A stretch of DNA of 64,000 bases from Clostridium sp. CF012 (GCF_018861755.1 NZ_JAHLEF010000002.1:124001-188000), one strand, 5' to 3'; numbered from the stretch's first letter, positions 25,827 to 34,818 are shown. A program made the numbers and translations. Notes: generated by a model from the sequence alone, not told the origin.

Positions 25827-25921
25827 AGTGACTTGCAATAAGAAGCTTGAAACTGTTAGATTTCTTAATGGAATTTCCAGTTTCAAGCTCTTTTGCAAGG
25901 CACGTATGAGAAATTTCATAC
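25827..25921. repeat. Long-hairpin repeat, copy H (centre deleted)
   Basis: A 95-bp miniature: AGTGACTTGCAATAAGAAGC joined to the right arm (GATTTCTTAATGGAATTTCC ... CATAC). It has lost the first about 12 bases of the left end and the centre. Confidence 0.8.
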
Positions 25922-25944
25922 TTCATGTATGAACTAAATGGCTA

Positions 25945-26004
25945 TTGACAAAATTAGTCACTAAGCATACAATCAAATTAGATATTACTTGATAATCATT
26001 ATCG
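25945..26004 (+). promoter_or_regulatory. Sigma-A promoter plus Fur-like box of the aminopeptidase gene
   Basis: The promoter is TTGACA, 17 bp, TACAAT, giving a transcript start near 25980. At 25990-26004, TGATAATCATTATCG matches 14 of 15 positions of the 7-1-7 Fur box (TGATAAT-n-ATTATCA) and lies just downstream of the start point, a normal repressor position. Confidence 0.6.
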
Positions 26005-26070
26005 TTTTATACAAATTAGGCCCATAAATAAATGCGCATTTACAAAAAAAGAAAGAGAAGGTGAATATGT

Positions 26071-27573
26071 ATGATATTCAATAGCAAAAATATAAAATCT
26101 AGCAGCAATGAAAATGAAGCTGAAACAAAATTTATTACATATTTTGAGGATTCCAAATTAGAAGATTTAAATTTATCATTAGATAATGAATTAATCTCTA
26201 AAATTAAATTTACATTAGATAATGAAGACTTTAAATGTAAAAATGGCCAGCTTCAAATTATCAATTTATTTAGAAATGAAAGCCCTAAAAATATAATCCT
26301 AGTTGGTGTTGGTAAAAAAGAAGATTTTAATTTAGACAAATTAAGAAAAAGTATTGCAAAAGCAGTAAAAGAATCAGCAAATCTTAAATCTAAATCCATT
26401 GACATAAATATAGAAAACTTAATTAGCTTAATGAACTTAGATGAGACAGCTCGAACTATTTCCGAAGCTACGATTATGGCTGGTTATAAGTTTGATAAGT
26501 ATAAATCAGATAAAAAAGTTTCTACCTTAGAACAATTTACTATAATCTATACCCAGGAGGACCAATTAGAAAATATTGATAAGGGAATTAATGAGGGTAT
26601 AATACTTGGACAGGCTAACTTATTAGCTAGAACCTTAGTTAATGAACCTGCTAATATATTAAGTCCTATAGAGCTAGCTAGCGCGTCAAAAAAAGCTGGT
26701 GATGAAAGTGGCTTTGAAGTAGAAATATTTGATGAACCTTCCATTAAAGAATTGAATATGCAAGCATTCCTTGAAGTTGCTAAAGGTTCTGAGAACCCAC
26801 CAAGATTAATTGTAATGAGATACAATGGTAACCCAGATAACAAAGATGAAATTATAGGACTAGTTGGGAAAGGCCTTACTTATGATTGCGGCGGATTATC
26901 TATAAAAACTACTCCCGGAATGGTTACAATGAAATCTGATATGGGTGGAGCAGCAGCCGTAATTGGCGCTATGACCGCTATAACAAAACTAAAAGCAAAG
27001 GTAAATGTAGTTGCAGTAGTTGCTTCTTGTGAAAATATGATTAGTGGAAAAAGTTACAGACCAGGAGACATAATTGGCTCCATGGGTGGAAAAACCATAG
27101 AAGTACTTAATACTGATGCCGAAGGAAGATTAACTCTTGTAGATGCAGTAAATTATATAATTGAAAAAGAGCACGCTACTAAAGTAGTAGATGTAGCCAC
27201 CTTAACTGGAGCAGTTATTTCAGCTTTAGGCACTACAGCTACAGGGGTAGTTTCAAATAATGATTTCTTCTATAATAGATTAGAGCAAGCTTCAAAAATT
27301 TGTGATGAAAAGGTTTGGAGATTACCTGCCTTTGATGAATATAAAGAATTACTAAAATCTGATGTAGCAGACCTTAAAAACCTAGGTGGTCCAAAAGCTG
27401 GAACTATAACCGCTGGATTATTCATTGGCGAATTTGTAGGAGAAAATCCTTGGCTACACCTTGATATAGCTGGAACTTCTTGGTCAGAAAAAGACAGTGA
27501 TTATGCATCCAAGGGTGGGACTGGCTCAGGAGCTAGATTGTTATATCACTTAATTAAGCAATTAGAAAAATAG
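26071..27573 (+). CDS. pepA: Leucyl aminopeptidase (M17 family)
   Basis: A 500-residue cytosolic dizinc/dimanganese aminopeptidase that releases N-terminal residues from peptides. The C-terminal catalytic domain has the metal and catalytic residues in GKGLTYDCGGLSIK (near 268), MKSDMGGAAAV and the family signature NTDAEGRLTLVDA (near 349); the N-terminal domain (1-160) is divergent, as usual. The ATG follows GAAGGTG. It is controlled from a consensus promoter with a Fur-like box, unexpected for this enzyme, and ends at a strong shared terminator. Confidence 0.95.
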   Translation: MIFNSKNIKSSSNENEAETKFITYFEDSKLEDLNLSLDNELISKIKFTLDNEDFKCKNGQLQIINLFRNESPKNIILVGVGKKEDFNLDKLRKSIAKAVKESANLKSKSIDINIENLISLMNLDETARTISEATIMAGYKFDKYKSDKKVSTLEQFTIIYTQEDQLENIDKGINEGIILGQANLLARTLVNEPANILSPIELASASKKAGDESGFEVEIFDEPSIKELNMQAFLEVAKGSENPPRLIVMRYNGNPDNKDEIIGLVGKGLTYDCGGLSIKTTPGMVTMKSDMGGAAAVIGAMTAITKLKAKVNVVAVVASCENMISGKSYRPGDIIGSMGGKTIEVLNTDAEGRLTLVDAVNYIIEKEHATKVVDVATLTGAVISALGTTATGVVSNNDFFYNRLEQASKICDEKVWRLPAFDEYKELLKSDVADLKNLGGPKAGTITAGLFIGEFVGENPWLHLDIAGTSWSEKDSDYASKGGTGSGARLLYHLIKQLEK

Positions 27574-27579
27574 AAAAAT

Positions 27580-27627
27580 AAGGTGTTGCCTCGAAATGAT
27601 TAAAAAATCATTTCGAGTCAACACCTT
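27580..27627. terminator. Bidirectional terminator between pepA and the convergent gene
   Basis: A 21-bp near-perfect stem (AAGGTGTTG-CCTCGAAATGAT and partner) with a TAAAAA loop and T-run on the plus side, lying seven bases from each stop codon. Confidence 0.88.
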
Positions 27628-27633
27628 AAATTT

Positions 27634-28458
27634 TTACTGACCCTTAGCTTCACCTAAAGCTTTATTAAGCTTGCTATTAATATCACTTATGACCTTTTTC
27701 TTTTCTTCTATAGATTTACCTTTAACTTCTTTAATGGTGTTTTGAACTTGTTTTATTTCTTCCTTTTGTGTTTCATTCATAAACACAACAGCACTTTGTA
27801 TTTTTTCTTCTAAAGTTGCTAGCTGCTTGTCTATATCCGCCACACTACTCTTACTGAAATCTTCAATTATCTTTTTAACATCTAATTTCTCAGCTGTTCC
27901 TAATATTTTATTATCTACAATTTTCAAACTTTCGATCTTAAAAGGAAGTGCGCTCTCATTGATTTTTATTAGATTGCCTTCTACATAAAACACCGTATTG
28001 TTTTGCTTTTTTATTTGTGAAATTATAAGGCTCTTAGGTAATGGAATCTTGCCAATCTTAAAATTGTCAGCAACATATGAAATTTCTCCATTTGAGTAAT
28101 TTAGTTTGCCTCTAGAAGAAAGTAATAAATTAAGTTTGTTATAACTTATAGGAACCTCAATTAAAAGCTCATCCTTTAATACATTTACATTAACGCCCTG
28201 TACAGTTATATTGCCCTTACTTATAGGCTTCGCAAAATATATGTTACATAACTCATCTATTTCCTTTTGAATTAATCCAAATTCTCCACCTTTTATCTTA
28301 ATAAATTTAAGCTTATTTATAACCTCTGTGGAATCTGTTTTTTTAACAGCTACTCCACCAGTATATAATATCATGTATGCAAAGACTGCCAGTAGTACTA
28401 CTTTAATAATTAGTTTAAATATCCCGCTGATTTTCTTCATTTTTTTATTTCTAGCCAT
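27634..28458 (-). CDS. Single-pass membrane protein with extracytoplasmic domain (DUF2140-like)
   Basis: A 274-residue protein with a basic start (MARNKKMKK), one membrane helix (about 13-35) and an external beta-rich domain with the repeated strand pattern LLIEVPISYNKLNLLLSSRG and the IPLPKSLIISQIKK segment, which recalls YpmS/DUF2140 proteins. The C-terminal 80 residues are charged helix. The function is unknown. The ATG follows AAGGAGAG. It is divergent from the MutS-like gene. Confidence 0.55.
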   Translation of the reverse strand: MARNKKMKKISGIFKLIIKVVLLAVFAYMILYTGGVAVKKTDSTEVINKLKFIKIKGGEFGLIQKEIDELCNIYFAKPISKGNITVQGVNVNVLKDELLIEVPISYNKLNLLLSSRGKLNYSNGEISYVADNFKIGKIPLPKSLIISQIKKQNNTVFYVEGNLIKINESALPFKIESLKIVDNKILGTAEKLDVKKIIEDFSKSSVADIDKQLATLEEKIQSAVVFMNETQKEEIKQVQNTIKEVKGKSIEEKKKVISDINSKLNKALGEAKGQ

Positions 28459-28651
28459 AATCTCTCCTTCTATTCTTAATAATTATATATTATCACATAT
28501 AATATATCATAACCCCGCAAATTAGATAGTTCACAAATAGTTTATCCTTACCTACCATATTTTTGTTTATATTATCCTATTATCGAAAATTGCGGACCAA
28601 GCCTTTTTTATGATATTATATATCTAATATAGAAACTTCTAGGAGGATATC

Positions 28652-30475
28652 ATGGAAACTAAAAAAACACTTTATGCTAATCGAAAAAAACATTATGATA
28701 ATCTATTAAAAAAACAAAATGAAACGGTAAGTTTTATAAGCCTATTAAGATTTTTAGTCTTTGCAAGCGGGTTAGGCTTTACGATTTTCTTCTACATGCG
28801 AACTAATTATTATTTGTGCCTTTCTGCATTAATTGCCACCTCTATCATATTTGTATTTTTGGCAATTAAACATATCAAGATAAAACACAATAAAATTCGT
28901 TGTTCAATTTTGTCTGAAATTAACGAAAATTGTATAAAACGTCTTGATAATAATTGGAAGGATTTCGCTGATAATGGTGAGGATTTTTCTGATGAAAATC
29001 ACAATTATACAAAAGACTTAGATATATTTGGTGAAAGCTCCCTTTTTCAATGGATCAACACCTGCACAACTTATTTTGGCAGAAAAAAATTGAAGGATAC
29101 TCTCTCTGCCCCTATTTATAGTATTGAACAAATACATAAAAGACAGACCGCCCTTAAGGAGCTGGCAAATAATATTGGGTGGACACAAAGATTACAAGCG
29201 GAAGCGATCCTAAGTGAAAACAAAAATCATGACCCTAAAGAATTATTTCAATGGGCAGAGGATTCAAATGAGTTTTTCCTGAAATCCTGGGTAATAGCAA
29301 CAATAAGGATATTGCCAATAATAACTATATCAATTTTTCTTGCCTCACTTATTTTTTCAAAGGTTTCCTATAAAATAGGACTTTTATCCATTGTGCTTCA
29401 CATAATACTGCTGGCACTTGGCTATAAACCAACAAGTAAGGATTTGAATACTGTACATCAATATAAAAATACAATTCTTATATATAATAATCTCCTTTTG
29501 CATATAGAAAATAAGGCTTTTAGCTCAGAGTATTTGATAAAATTAAAAGAAAAACTTATAAATAGTCAAGGACTTACGGCTTCTTTTCAGATAAAAAAGT
29601 TAGTAAATCTAGTAAACCTAATATCTGACAGAAGCAATATGTATTATATTCCTATAAATATCCTTACTCTGTGGGATTACCAATGTTTAATTAATCTACA
29701 GCGTTTTAAAAAAGCTAGCGGTGCTTCACTAAAATCTTGGCTAGAGGTTATTGGTGAAATGGAAGCCTTGAATAGTTTAGGAGCTATAGCCTATGAGCAT
29801 AGTGATTGGGCTATGCCAAAGTTCCAGGCCGAATCCCCTATATTTAAAGCTAAAAAGCTTGGCCATCCACTACTTGGAAGCAAAAGAGTATACAATGACG
29901 TTCTCATAGAAAAATCACAAAATATTCTTTTAATAACTGGTTCCAATATGTCTGGAAAAAGCACACTACTTCGTACTACAGGCATTAACTTGGTCTTAGC
30001 CTATGCTGGTGCTCCTGTATGTGCAGATGACTTTTACTGCTCTATAATGGATATTTATACCTGCATGAGGACAAGTGATAATTTAGAAAAAAATATTTCT
30101 TCCTTCTATGCAGAGCTTTTAAGAATAAAGAAGCTTGTAAGCGCTACGGAAAATAAAGCACCAATATTCTTCTTATTAGATGAAATCTTTAAAGGAACAA
30201 ATTCTATAGATAGGCATACCGGGGCAAAGGTTTTGGTAAGCAAACTAAGTAATGAGAATGCACTAGGCTTTGTATCTACCCACGATTTAGAACTAGGCGA
30301 AATACAGAATACCAATGTGAAAGTAAAAAATTATCACCTTAAAGAATATTATAAAGATGATAAATTATACTTTGACTATAAACTTAGACCTGGCGTTTCT
30401 ACCACTAGAAATGCATTATACTTAATGAAAATGGCAGGGCTTGAAATTCCACCTGACATTGAAATTCCTAAATAA
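28652..30475 (+). CDS. Membrane-anchored MutS-like ATPase
   Basis: A 607-residue protein. Two N-terminal helices (about 27-72), two more (about 210-255), a lever-like helical core and a C-terminal MutS domain V follow: Walker A in TGSNMSGKSTLL (about 430), Walker B LLDEIFKGTN (about 510), and a histidine in STHDLELG. It lacks the mismatch-recognition and connector domains of MutS and the Smr domain of MutS2. Such membrane MutS relatives are common in Firmicutes and Bacteroidetes; their substrate is unknown. The ATG follows AGGAGG, and a strong terminator follows. Confidence 0.85.
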   Translation: METKKTLYANRKKHYDNLLKKQNETVSFISLLRFLVFASGLGFTIFFYMRTNYYLCLSALIATSIIFVFLAIKHIKIKHNKIRCSILSEINENCIKRLDNNWKDFADNGEDFSDENHNYTKDLDIFGESSLFQWINTCTTYFGRKKLKDTLSAPIYSIEQIHKRQTALKELANNIGWTQRLQAEAILSENKNHDPKELFQWAEDSNEFFLKSWVIATIRILPIITISIFLASLIFSKVSYKIGLLSIVLHIILLALGYKPTSKDLNTVHQYKNTILIYNNLLLHIENKAFSSEYLIKLKEKLINSQGLTASFQIKKLVNLVNLISDRSNMYYIPINILTLWDYQCLINLQRFKKASGASLKSWLEVIGEMEALNSLGAIAYEHSDWAMPKFQAESPIFKAKKLGHPLLGSKRVYNDVLIEKSQNILLITGSNMSGKSTLLRTTGINLVLAYAGAPVCADDFYCSIMDIYTCMRTSDNLEKNISSFYAELLRIKKLVSATENKAPIFFLLDEIFKGTNSIDRHTGAKVLVSKLSNENALGFVSTHDLELGEIQNTNVKVKNYHLKEYYKDDKLYFDYKLRPGVSTTRNALYLMKMAGLEIPPDIEIPK

Positions 30476-30502
30476 AAATATAGTTTGTATCTCTACTAAA
30501 AT

Positions 30503-30547
30503 AATAAAACTATCAAAATACCTCTCAGGTATCTTGATAGTTTTATT
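30503..30547 (+). terminator. Terminator of the MutS-like gene
   Basis: A 20-bp stem (AATAAAACTATCAAAATACC with one mismatch) around a TCTCA loop, ending in TTTTATTTTTG. Confidence 0.88.
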
Positions 30548-30623
30548 TTTGCTATCTTCATATATTTTACTGTAATTATCCTAGTAGAAGCTTGATATGA
30601 AGAAGAATCATAGGAAGGATAGC

Positions 30624-31643
30624 CTAAGGTCTACCTGCCTTATAACTGCCCGGTTTTGTGTTAAAAGTTATGGTTTTCCCATTAGATGTGGCAATAATTG
30701 TGCCTAGTTCATCTGTTCTGTATACAGTTATATTTTTCTTTTTTAACTTATCCATGGTTTCCTTATGTGGATGACCATAATCGTTTCCTTTTTCACAAGA
30801 TATAACTGCATACTTTGGATTTACCTTAGCTAGAAATTCCGACTTAGAAGAAGAATGGCTTCCATGATGGCCTACTTTAAGTAAATCTGACTTCACATTA
30901 AAACCTTTTGCAAGAATTTCACTTTCTGATATGTCTTCGGCATCTCCTGTTAAAAGGAAAGAATTGCTTCCAAATTCTAATTTTACCACTACAGAAAAAT
31001 TATTGAGATCCTTATATTTACTATTGTTTGGTGCTAATATAGTAAGTTTTGCAGAACCTAAATTGAAGGTTTCGCCTGGTTTTGGTACTGCTACCTTCAA
31101 TCCTTTATTTTTTATTGCTACGATTACATCTCCAAAAGCTTTTGTAGTAGATGTAGCTTTAGGTAAATATATTTTATCTATTTTAAAATCATTAATTACA
31201 TAATCTAAGCCTCCAATATGATCCTCATGTGGATGAGTTCCAATAACATAATCTAAGCTCTTTACGCCTTGCTGTAACAAGTAATTTTTAACTAGCTTAC
31301 CATCACCATTATTTCCTGCATCAATAAGCATAAATTTTGAACCTTGCTCTATTAAAATACTATCTGCTTGTCCTACATTAATAAAATGAACTTTTAAATT
31401 GCCATTTACAGTTAAATTAGCATTTTTACCTGTGTCTTGGGTTGTTTTGCTATTATCCACCGCTATCTTAGTACTTTCATCTGCTATTTTACTGTTTTCC
31501 TTTGACTTTACTGCTTGCTGCGTATTGTTACTCATTTTTTCATTTACAACACTAGTTGAGTTATCTCCTACACTACTAGCACACCCTGATAAAATAAAAA
31601 CAAATAAAAACAAGATCAAAAAGTTAATTTTAAATCTTTTCAT
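30624..31643 (-). CDS. ComEC/Rec2-like MBL-fold lipoprotein
   Basis: A 339-residue exported metallo-beta-lactamase-fold hydrolase. The signal peptide ends in the lipobox ILSGC (Cys at about 20), followed by a Ser/Thr/Lys-rich linker to about 80. The catalytic domain has HPHEDHIGG (near 138), LTGDAEDISE and GHHGSHSS motifs as in the nuclease domain of the DNA-uptake channel ComEC. The lipid anchor puts it outside the membrane, so it may cut extracellular DNA or phosphoesters. The start is the ATG after GGGGG; the longer frame to 31775 would begin with a non-signal extension. Confidence 0.87.
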   Translation of the reverse strand: MKRFKINFLILFLFVFILSGCASSVGDNSTSVVNEKMSNNTQQAVKSKENSKIADESTKIAVDNSKTTQDTGKNANLTVNGNLKVHFINVGQADSILIEQGSKFMLIDAGNNGDGKLVKNYLLQQGVKSLDYVIGTHPHEDHIGGLDYVINDFKIDKIYLPKATSTTKAFGDVIVAIKNKGLKVAVPKPGETFNLGSAKLTILAPNNSKYKDLNNFSVVVKLEFGSNSFLLTGDAEDISESEILAKGFNVKSDLLKVGHHGSHSSSKSEFLAKVNPKYAVISCEKGNDYGHPHKETMDKLKKKNITVYRTDELGTIIATSNGKTITFNTKPGSYKAGRP

Positions 31644-31842
31644 ATGAATTCCCCCTTTTAATCTTTTTATGACCATGCCATAATTATAACAATTATATAC
31701 TACCATACAACACTTTTGTAGTTTTGTGAATTTTTTTGGCTTTTTTTGTAATTTTATTTTTATTTTTAATGTCAATTAACAATTAAACCATGTATATATT
31801 TTAACTATTTCCCTATGATTCAATAGTGTTTTAATTTTATTT

Positions 31843-31872
31843 TTGAGCAAAATAGTATTATAGTAATATAGT
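31843..31872 (+). promoter_or_regulatory. Predicted promoter of the 47-codon ORF
   Basis: TTGAGC, 18 bp, TATAGT, with the predicted transcript start about eight bases before the AAAGGAG ribosome site of the small ORF. A long AT-rich run precedes it. Confidence 0.5.
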
Positions 31873-31894
31873 ATTGTCGGAAAGGAGAAATGTT

Positions 31895-32038
31895 ATGAAA
31901 ATTAATTTAATATTCAAAAATTTTATTATCTTAATTTCTATAACTACTTTTTTAAGAAGCTCCTTTTTTGTAAAAAATTGTAGCAAAGATGAAGACTTTA
32001 AAAACAAGTATGGCGTTCAATTAGTTTTAGCCGAGTAA
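31895..32038 (+). CDS. Small secreted or membrane peptide gene (47 aa)
   Basis: A 47-codon ORF that has everything a gene needs in about 250 bp: promoter boxes, AAAGGAG ribosome site, ATG and an immediate strong terminator. The peptide starts MKINLIFKNFIILISITTF (a basic then hydrophobic export signal), then a charged middle with one cysteine, and ends NKYGVQLVLAE. The size and layout fit a signalling-type peptide precursor or a small membrane toxin. No regulator or protease gene adjoins it. I do not recognise the family. Confidence 0.55.
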   Translation: MKINLIFKNFIILISITTFLRSSFFVKNCSKDEDFKNKYGVQLVLAE

Positions 32039-32051
32039 AAGTCAAAAAAAT

Positions 32052-32098
32052 AAAAAAGTTATACATGCTATCCAATGGAAAGCATGTATAACTTTTTT
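32052..32098. terminator. Bidirectional terminator
   Basis: A perfect 18-bp stem (AAAAAAGTTATACATGCT) with an 11-nt loop and T/A runs on both sides. It serves the small ORF and the convergent DUF2680-like gene. Confidence 0.9.
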
Positions 32099-32109
32099 AA
32101 AGAAATAAA

Positions 32110-32874
32110 TTATTTTTTTTCTACATGGTGACCATGTTTGCCATGGTTATACTCCGGCAATATTTTTTGTATTTCTTTTTCTTGCTCTTTAGTTATAGTT
32201 TTATTATCAAGGAGTACTTTCATTGGATTTACCATATTGCTCTTGTTTTTTTCCATATATTCGTTTCTTTCTTTTTCGTTCATGTCCTTCATTTTTTTAT
32301 AATTTTCTTTTCTTTCAGCATCCCTTGCCATTATAGCTTCTTTAACCTTAACACTTTGATCTGCAGTTAATACTTTACTAGTTACAAGAGTATTTAAGCC
32401 CTTTTGTATTTTTTCATTTCTCAATTCTGTATGTTTAAGTTGCATTTTTTCTTTAAGTGCATTAGATTTTTCCTGAGTTAGGATACCATCCGTTACTAGG
32501 CCCGTAAATAATCCACCTTTTGGACCTTCACACTTTCCACTTTTGCATTTTTCATCGGTTTTGTTTTCGATGGATCTATTCTGGGATTTAGTCTTTACAT
32601 ATTCTAAGACCTTAACACCTTCATGTTGTGTTATAATACCTGAATTTACACTATCCCCAATTACAGTTTCTAGTATAACCTTCATCTCTGCCTGTCTTTC
32701 TTGCATTAACTTTTCACTTTCCATAGGAACTTTAACATCCATACTTGAAGCAAGTTTCATATTTGCACTTCCACTATCTTTTACTGCAGCAAAACTAAGA
32801 CTTGTTCCAGAAAATGCTAAGCCTGTGCATAACATTCCACTTAATATTTTAATTCTTAAAGATGTTTTTTTCAT
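32110..32874 (-). CDS. Secreted helical-repeat protein (DUF2680-like)
   Basis: A 254-residue exported protein. The signal peptide ends LSFAA (about residue 29). The mature part repeats a short helical unit four times: SGIITQHEGVKVLEYVK, DGILTQEKSNALKEKM, SKVLTADQSVKVKEAI and NKTITKEQEKEIQKIL, i.e. G-I-L/I-T-x-x-x-x-x-x-x-hydrophobic, the pattern of DUF2680-type clostridial proteins. It has a His/Gly-rich tail (HGKHGHH). It is likely a cell-surface or periplasm-equivalent stress protein; the repeats resemble CpxP-like helical hooks. The function is unknown. Confidence 0.65.
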   Translation of the reverse strand: MKKTSLRIKILSGMLCTGLAFSGTSLSFAAVKDSGSANMKLASSMDVKVPMESEKLMQERQAEMKVILETVIGDSVNSGIITQHEGVKVLEYVKTKSQNRSIENKTDEKCKSGKCEGPKGGLFTGLVTDGILTQEKSNALKEKMQLKHTELRNEKIQKGLNTLVTSKVLTADQSVKVKEAIMARDAERKENYKKMKDMNEKERNEYMEKNKSNMVNPMKVLLDNKTITKEQEKEIQKILPEYNHGKHGHHVEKK

Positions 32875-32941
32875 ATTTAACTCTCCTTACAGCGAATTTT
32901 AGTACCTACTTATTATGACTATATTGAATCAATAATATGCA

Positions 32942-33430
32942 TTAGTATATCCTCGCTGCCACCTTATTTCCGCGGAATTTATAGCCAATATTATATATTA
33001 ACAGGGCTAAAACTCCGCCGGCAAAATCAATTACTATATCAAAAACCAATGAGGTTCGACCTGGTACAAGTTTTTGAATAAATTCATCTATCACAGGAAA
33101 AAGTAAAAGAATAAATAATAATAAAAATATTTCACTTGTCTTATATAATTTAAATTCCCTCACTGCACTGCATAACAATAAGCTAAAAATAAAGTACTGG
33201 AAAAAATGCGCATTTTTCCTTACATAATAGTTTATATCACTAATTTTAAAACCGGGTACAGCAACGCTAACAGGCGTAATCCTCATAACCTTACTTGCTA
33301 CCTTTATAACCTCTTTACTAGTTTTTTGTGATGTCTCTCCTTGTCTTGTGCCATTATAAAAAATCACACCAAGCCAAATGACACAAAGTAAAACCTTAGC
33401 TATTGTTTTTCTTTTAAATATATTTTCCAT
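32942..33430 (-). CDS. VanZ-like family membrane protein
   Basis: A 162-residue protein with four helices and the VanZ motifs: FYNGTRQGETSQ near 26, NYYVRKNAHFFQYFIFS near 68, and IDEFIQKLVPGRTSLVFDIVIDFAGG near 115-140. VanZ relatives confer teicoplanin resistance in enterococci, while most clostridial members have unknown roles in the envelope. It is divergent from the transporter gene. A truncated relative of its last exon-like region lies at 61265. Confidence 0.88.
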   Translation of the reverse strand: MENIFKRKTIAKVLLCVIWLGVIFYNGTRQGETSQKTSKEVIKVASKVMRITPVSVAVPGFKISDINYYVRKNAHFFQYFIFSLLLCSAVREFKLYKTSEIFLLLFILLLFPVIDEFIQKLVPGRTSLVFDIVIDFAGGVLALLIYNIGYKFRGNKVAARIY

Positions 33431-33575
33431 AAATTTCTCCTATACGTAACTTTATTATTTTTAAGTGTTAGGCTTTTCACACGTCACCTTCACACTAATA
33501 TCCAATGGATTTCAACACTAAAAGATGCTATACTATTCTAGTTTGAAATATTGAATATAAAGTGAGTGATAAAAA

Positions 33576-34712
33576 ATGTTAAATACGATATCTCTTAAGC
33601 ATAACACAACGCACATAGTAAATGCATTAAAAAATGAAGTAGTTTTTTCCATATCCTTAACATTGGCCATTATCACTTCGTTTTTTTCATTTCCGAAAAT
33701 AGGATATATTGATTTTAAAGTATTATTTACCTTGTTTAATCTCATGATAGTTGTAGGTGCTTTTAAACACATGAAAATATTGGACAAAATAGCTGTAGGT
33801 CTACTTACTAAATTCAATAATTCTAGAAAAATTTCATTTATTTTAATATTCCTTACTTTTTTTAGTTCTATGCTTATAACTAACGACGTAGCTCTAATAA
33901 CTTTTGTCCCCTTAGCCCTTATAGTAAGTAAAAGAGCCCACTTAAGTCCCATGAAGTTAGTTGTCTTTCAAACACTAGCTGCTAATATTGGTAGTAGCCT
34001 TACCCCTATGGGGAGTCCACAAAATCTATTTGTTTTTTCTTATTATAAACTAACAGCCTTTGGATTTTTAGAAGTAATGCTCCCCTTTGCAATTCTGGGT
34101 GCTATTTGGCTTTTCATCTTAAATTTAACAGAAAAAAACAGAAAACTTGATTTTGATCTAGACAAGGTAATTATTGAAAATAGCTTGCCAGTGCTGATTT
34201 TTTTCGCTTTGTTCTTATTTATATTATTATCCGTTTTTAATATTATAAATTATAAATTAGCCACTATAATTACAATTTTAATAGTTTTACTATTAAATAA
34301 AAAGTTATTAGTAAAAGTAGATTATAGTTTACTACTTACCTTTATTTGTTTTTTTATTTTTATCGGTAACTTGTCAAGTTTACCTTTTATAGAGCACTAT
34401 GCCAAAGGTGTTTTGCAAGATAAAACTACAACTTATTTTTCTTCAATTATATTAAGTCAAATTATTAGCAACGTTCCCTGTTCAATACTACTCGCCAACT
34501 TCACCTCAAACTGGAGAGAGCTCTTATTGGGGGTTAATATAGGTGGCCTTGGAACACTCATCGCATCTTTAGCTAGTGTTATTTCCTATAAACTCTACGT
34601 AAATGAATGTAGCCACAAGGAAAAAAATAAATACCTTAGTTGTTTTACATTTTACAATATAATAAGTTTATTTCTATTTACCTTTATAAATTACTTTATT
34701 TTTATATTTTAA
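33576..34712 (+). CDS. SLC13/ArsB-type anion permease
   Basis: A 378-residue protein with about ten membrane helices and two family-specific helical hairpins: LITNDVALITFVPLAL (near 108) and the later IISNVPCSILLANF (near 298), plus ANIGSSLTPMGSPQNLFVF, which carries the substrate-binding SxTP-like loop. This places it in the citrate/dicarboxylate/arsenite ion-transporter superfamily. The substrate is undetermined and no arsenic genes are nearby. It starts after a GTGAG ribosome site; single gene. Confidence 0.83.
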   Translation: MLNTISLKHNTTHIVNALKNEVVFSISLTLAIITSFFSFPKIGYIDFKVLFTLFNLMIVVGAFKHMKILDKIAVGLLTKFNNSRKISFILIFLTFFSSMLITNDVALITFVPLALIVSKRAHLSPMKLVVFQTLAANIGSSLTPMGSPQNLFVFSYYKLTAFGFLEVMLPFAILGAIWLFILNLTEKNRKLDFDLDKVIIENSLPVLIFFALFLFILLSVFNIINYKLATIITILIVLLLNKKLLVKVDYSLLLTFICFFIFIGNLSSLPFIEHYAKGVLQDKTTTYFSSIILSQIISNVPCSILLANFTSNWRELLLGVNIGGLGTLIASLASVISYKLYVNECSHKEKNKYLSCFTFYNIISLFLFTFINYFIFIF

Positions 34713-34795
34713 TGTTAAACTAACTATAATAAATCTCTTCCATTATATGCTTTTATAACTCTACTTAGTTTTTCTTACAAATCTCGGCTTAAACT

Positions 34796-34818
34796 TGCCA
34801 CTTGCCACGTGGGTGGCA
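34796..34818 (+). repeat. 23-bp TGCCAC...GTGGCA repeat, copy 2
   Basis: Same 23-mer as at 41559, in the intergenic gap between the permease gene and the BusR-like regulator gene. The internal CCACGTGG makes it partly palindromic. Confidence 0.85.

Noticed and set aside
10477-25921. Repeats considered as a CRISPR array or as rRNA/tRNA-like structures
   Set aside because: The copies are far apart, palindromic, about 240 bp and interrupted by genes, with no regular spacers and no tRNA or rRNA signature.
33533-33952. 139-codon minus-strand frame overlapping the permease start
   Set aside because: No ribosome site, overlaps the plus-strand permease gene with clear membrane motifs.
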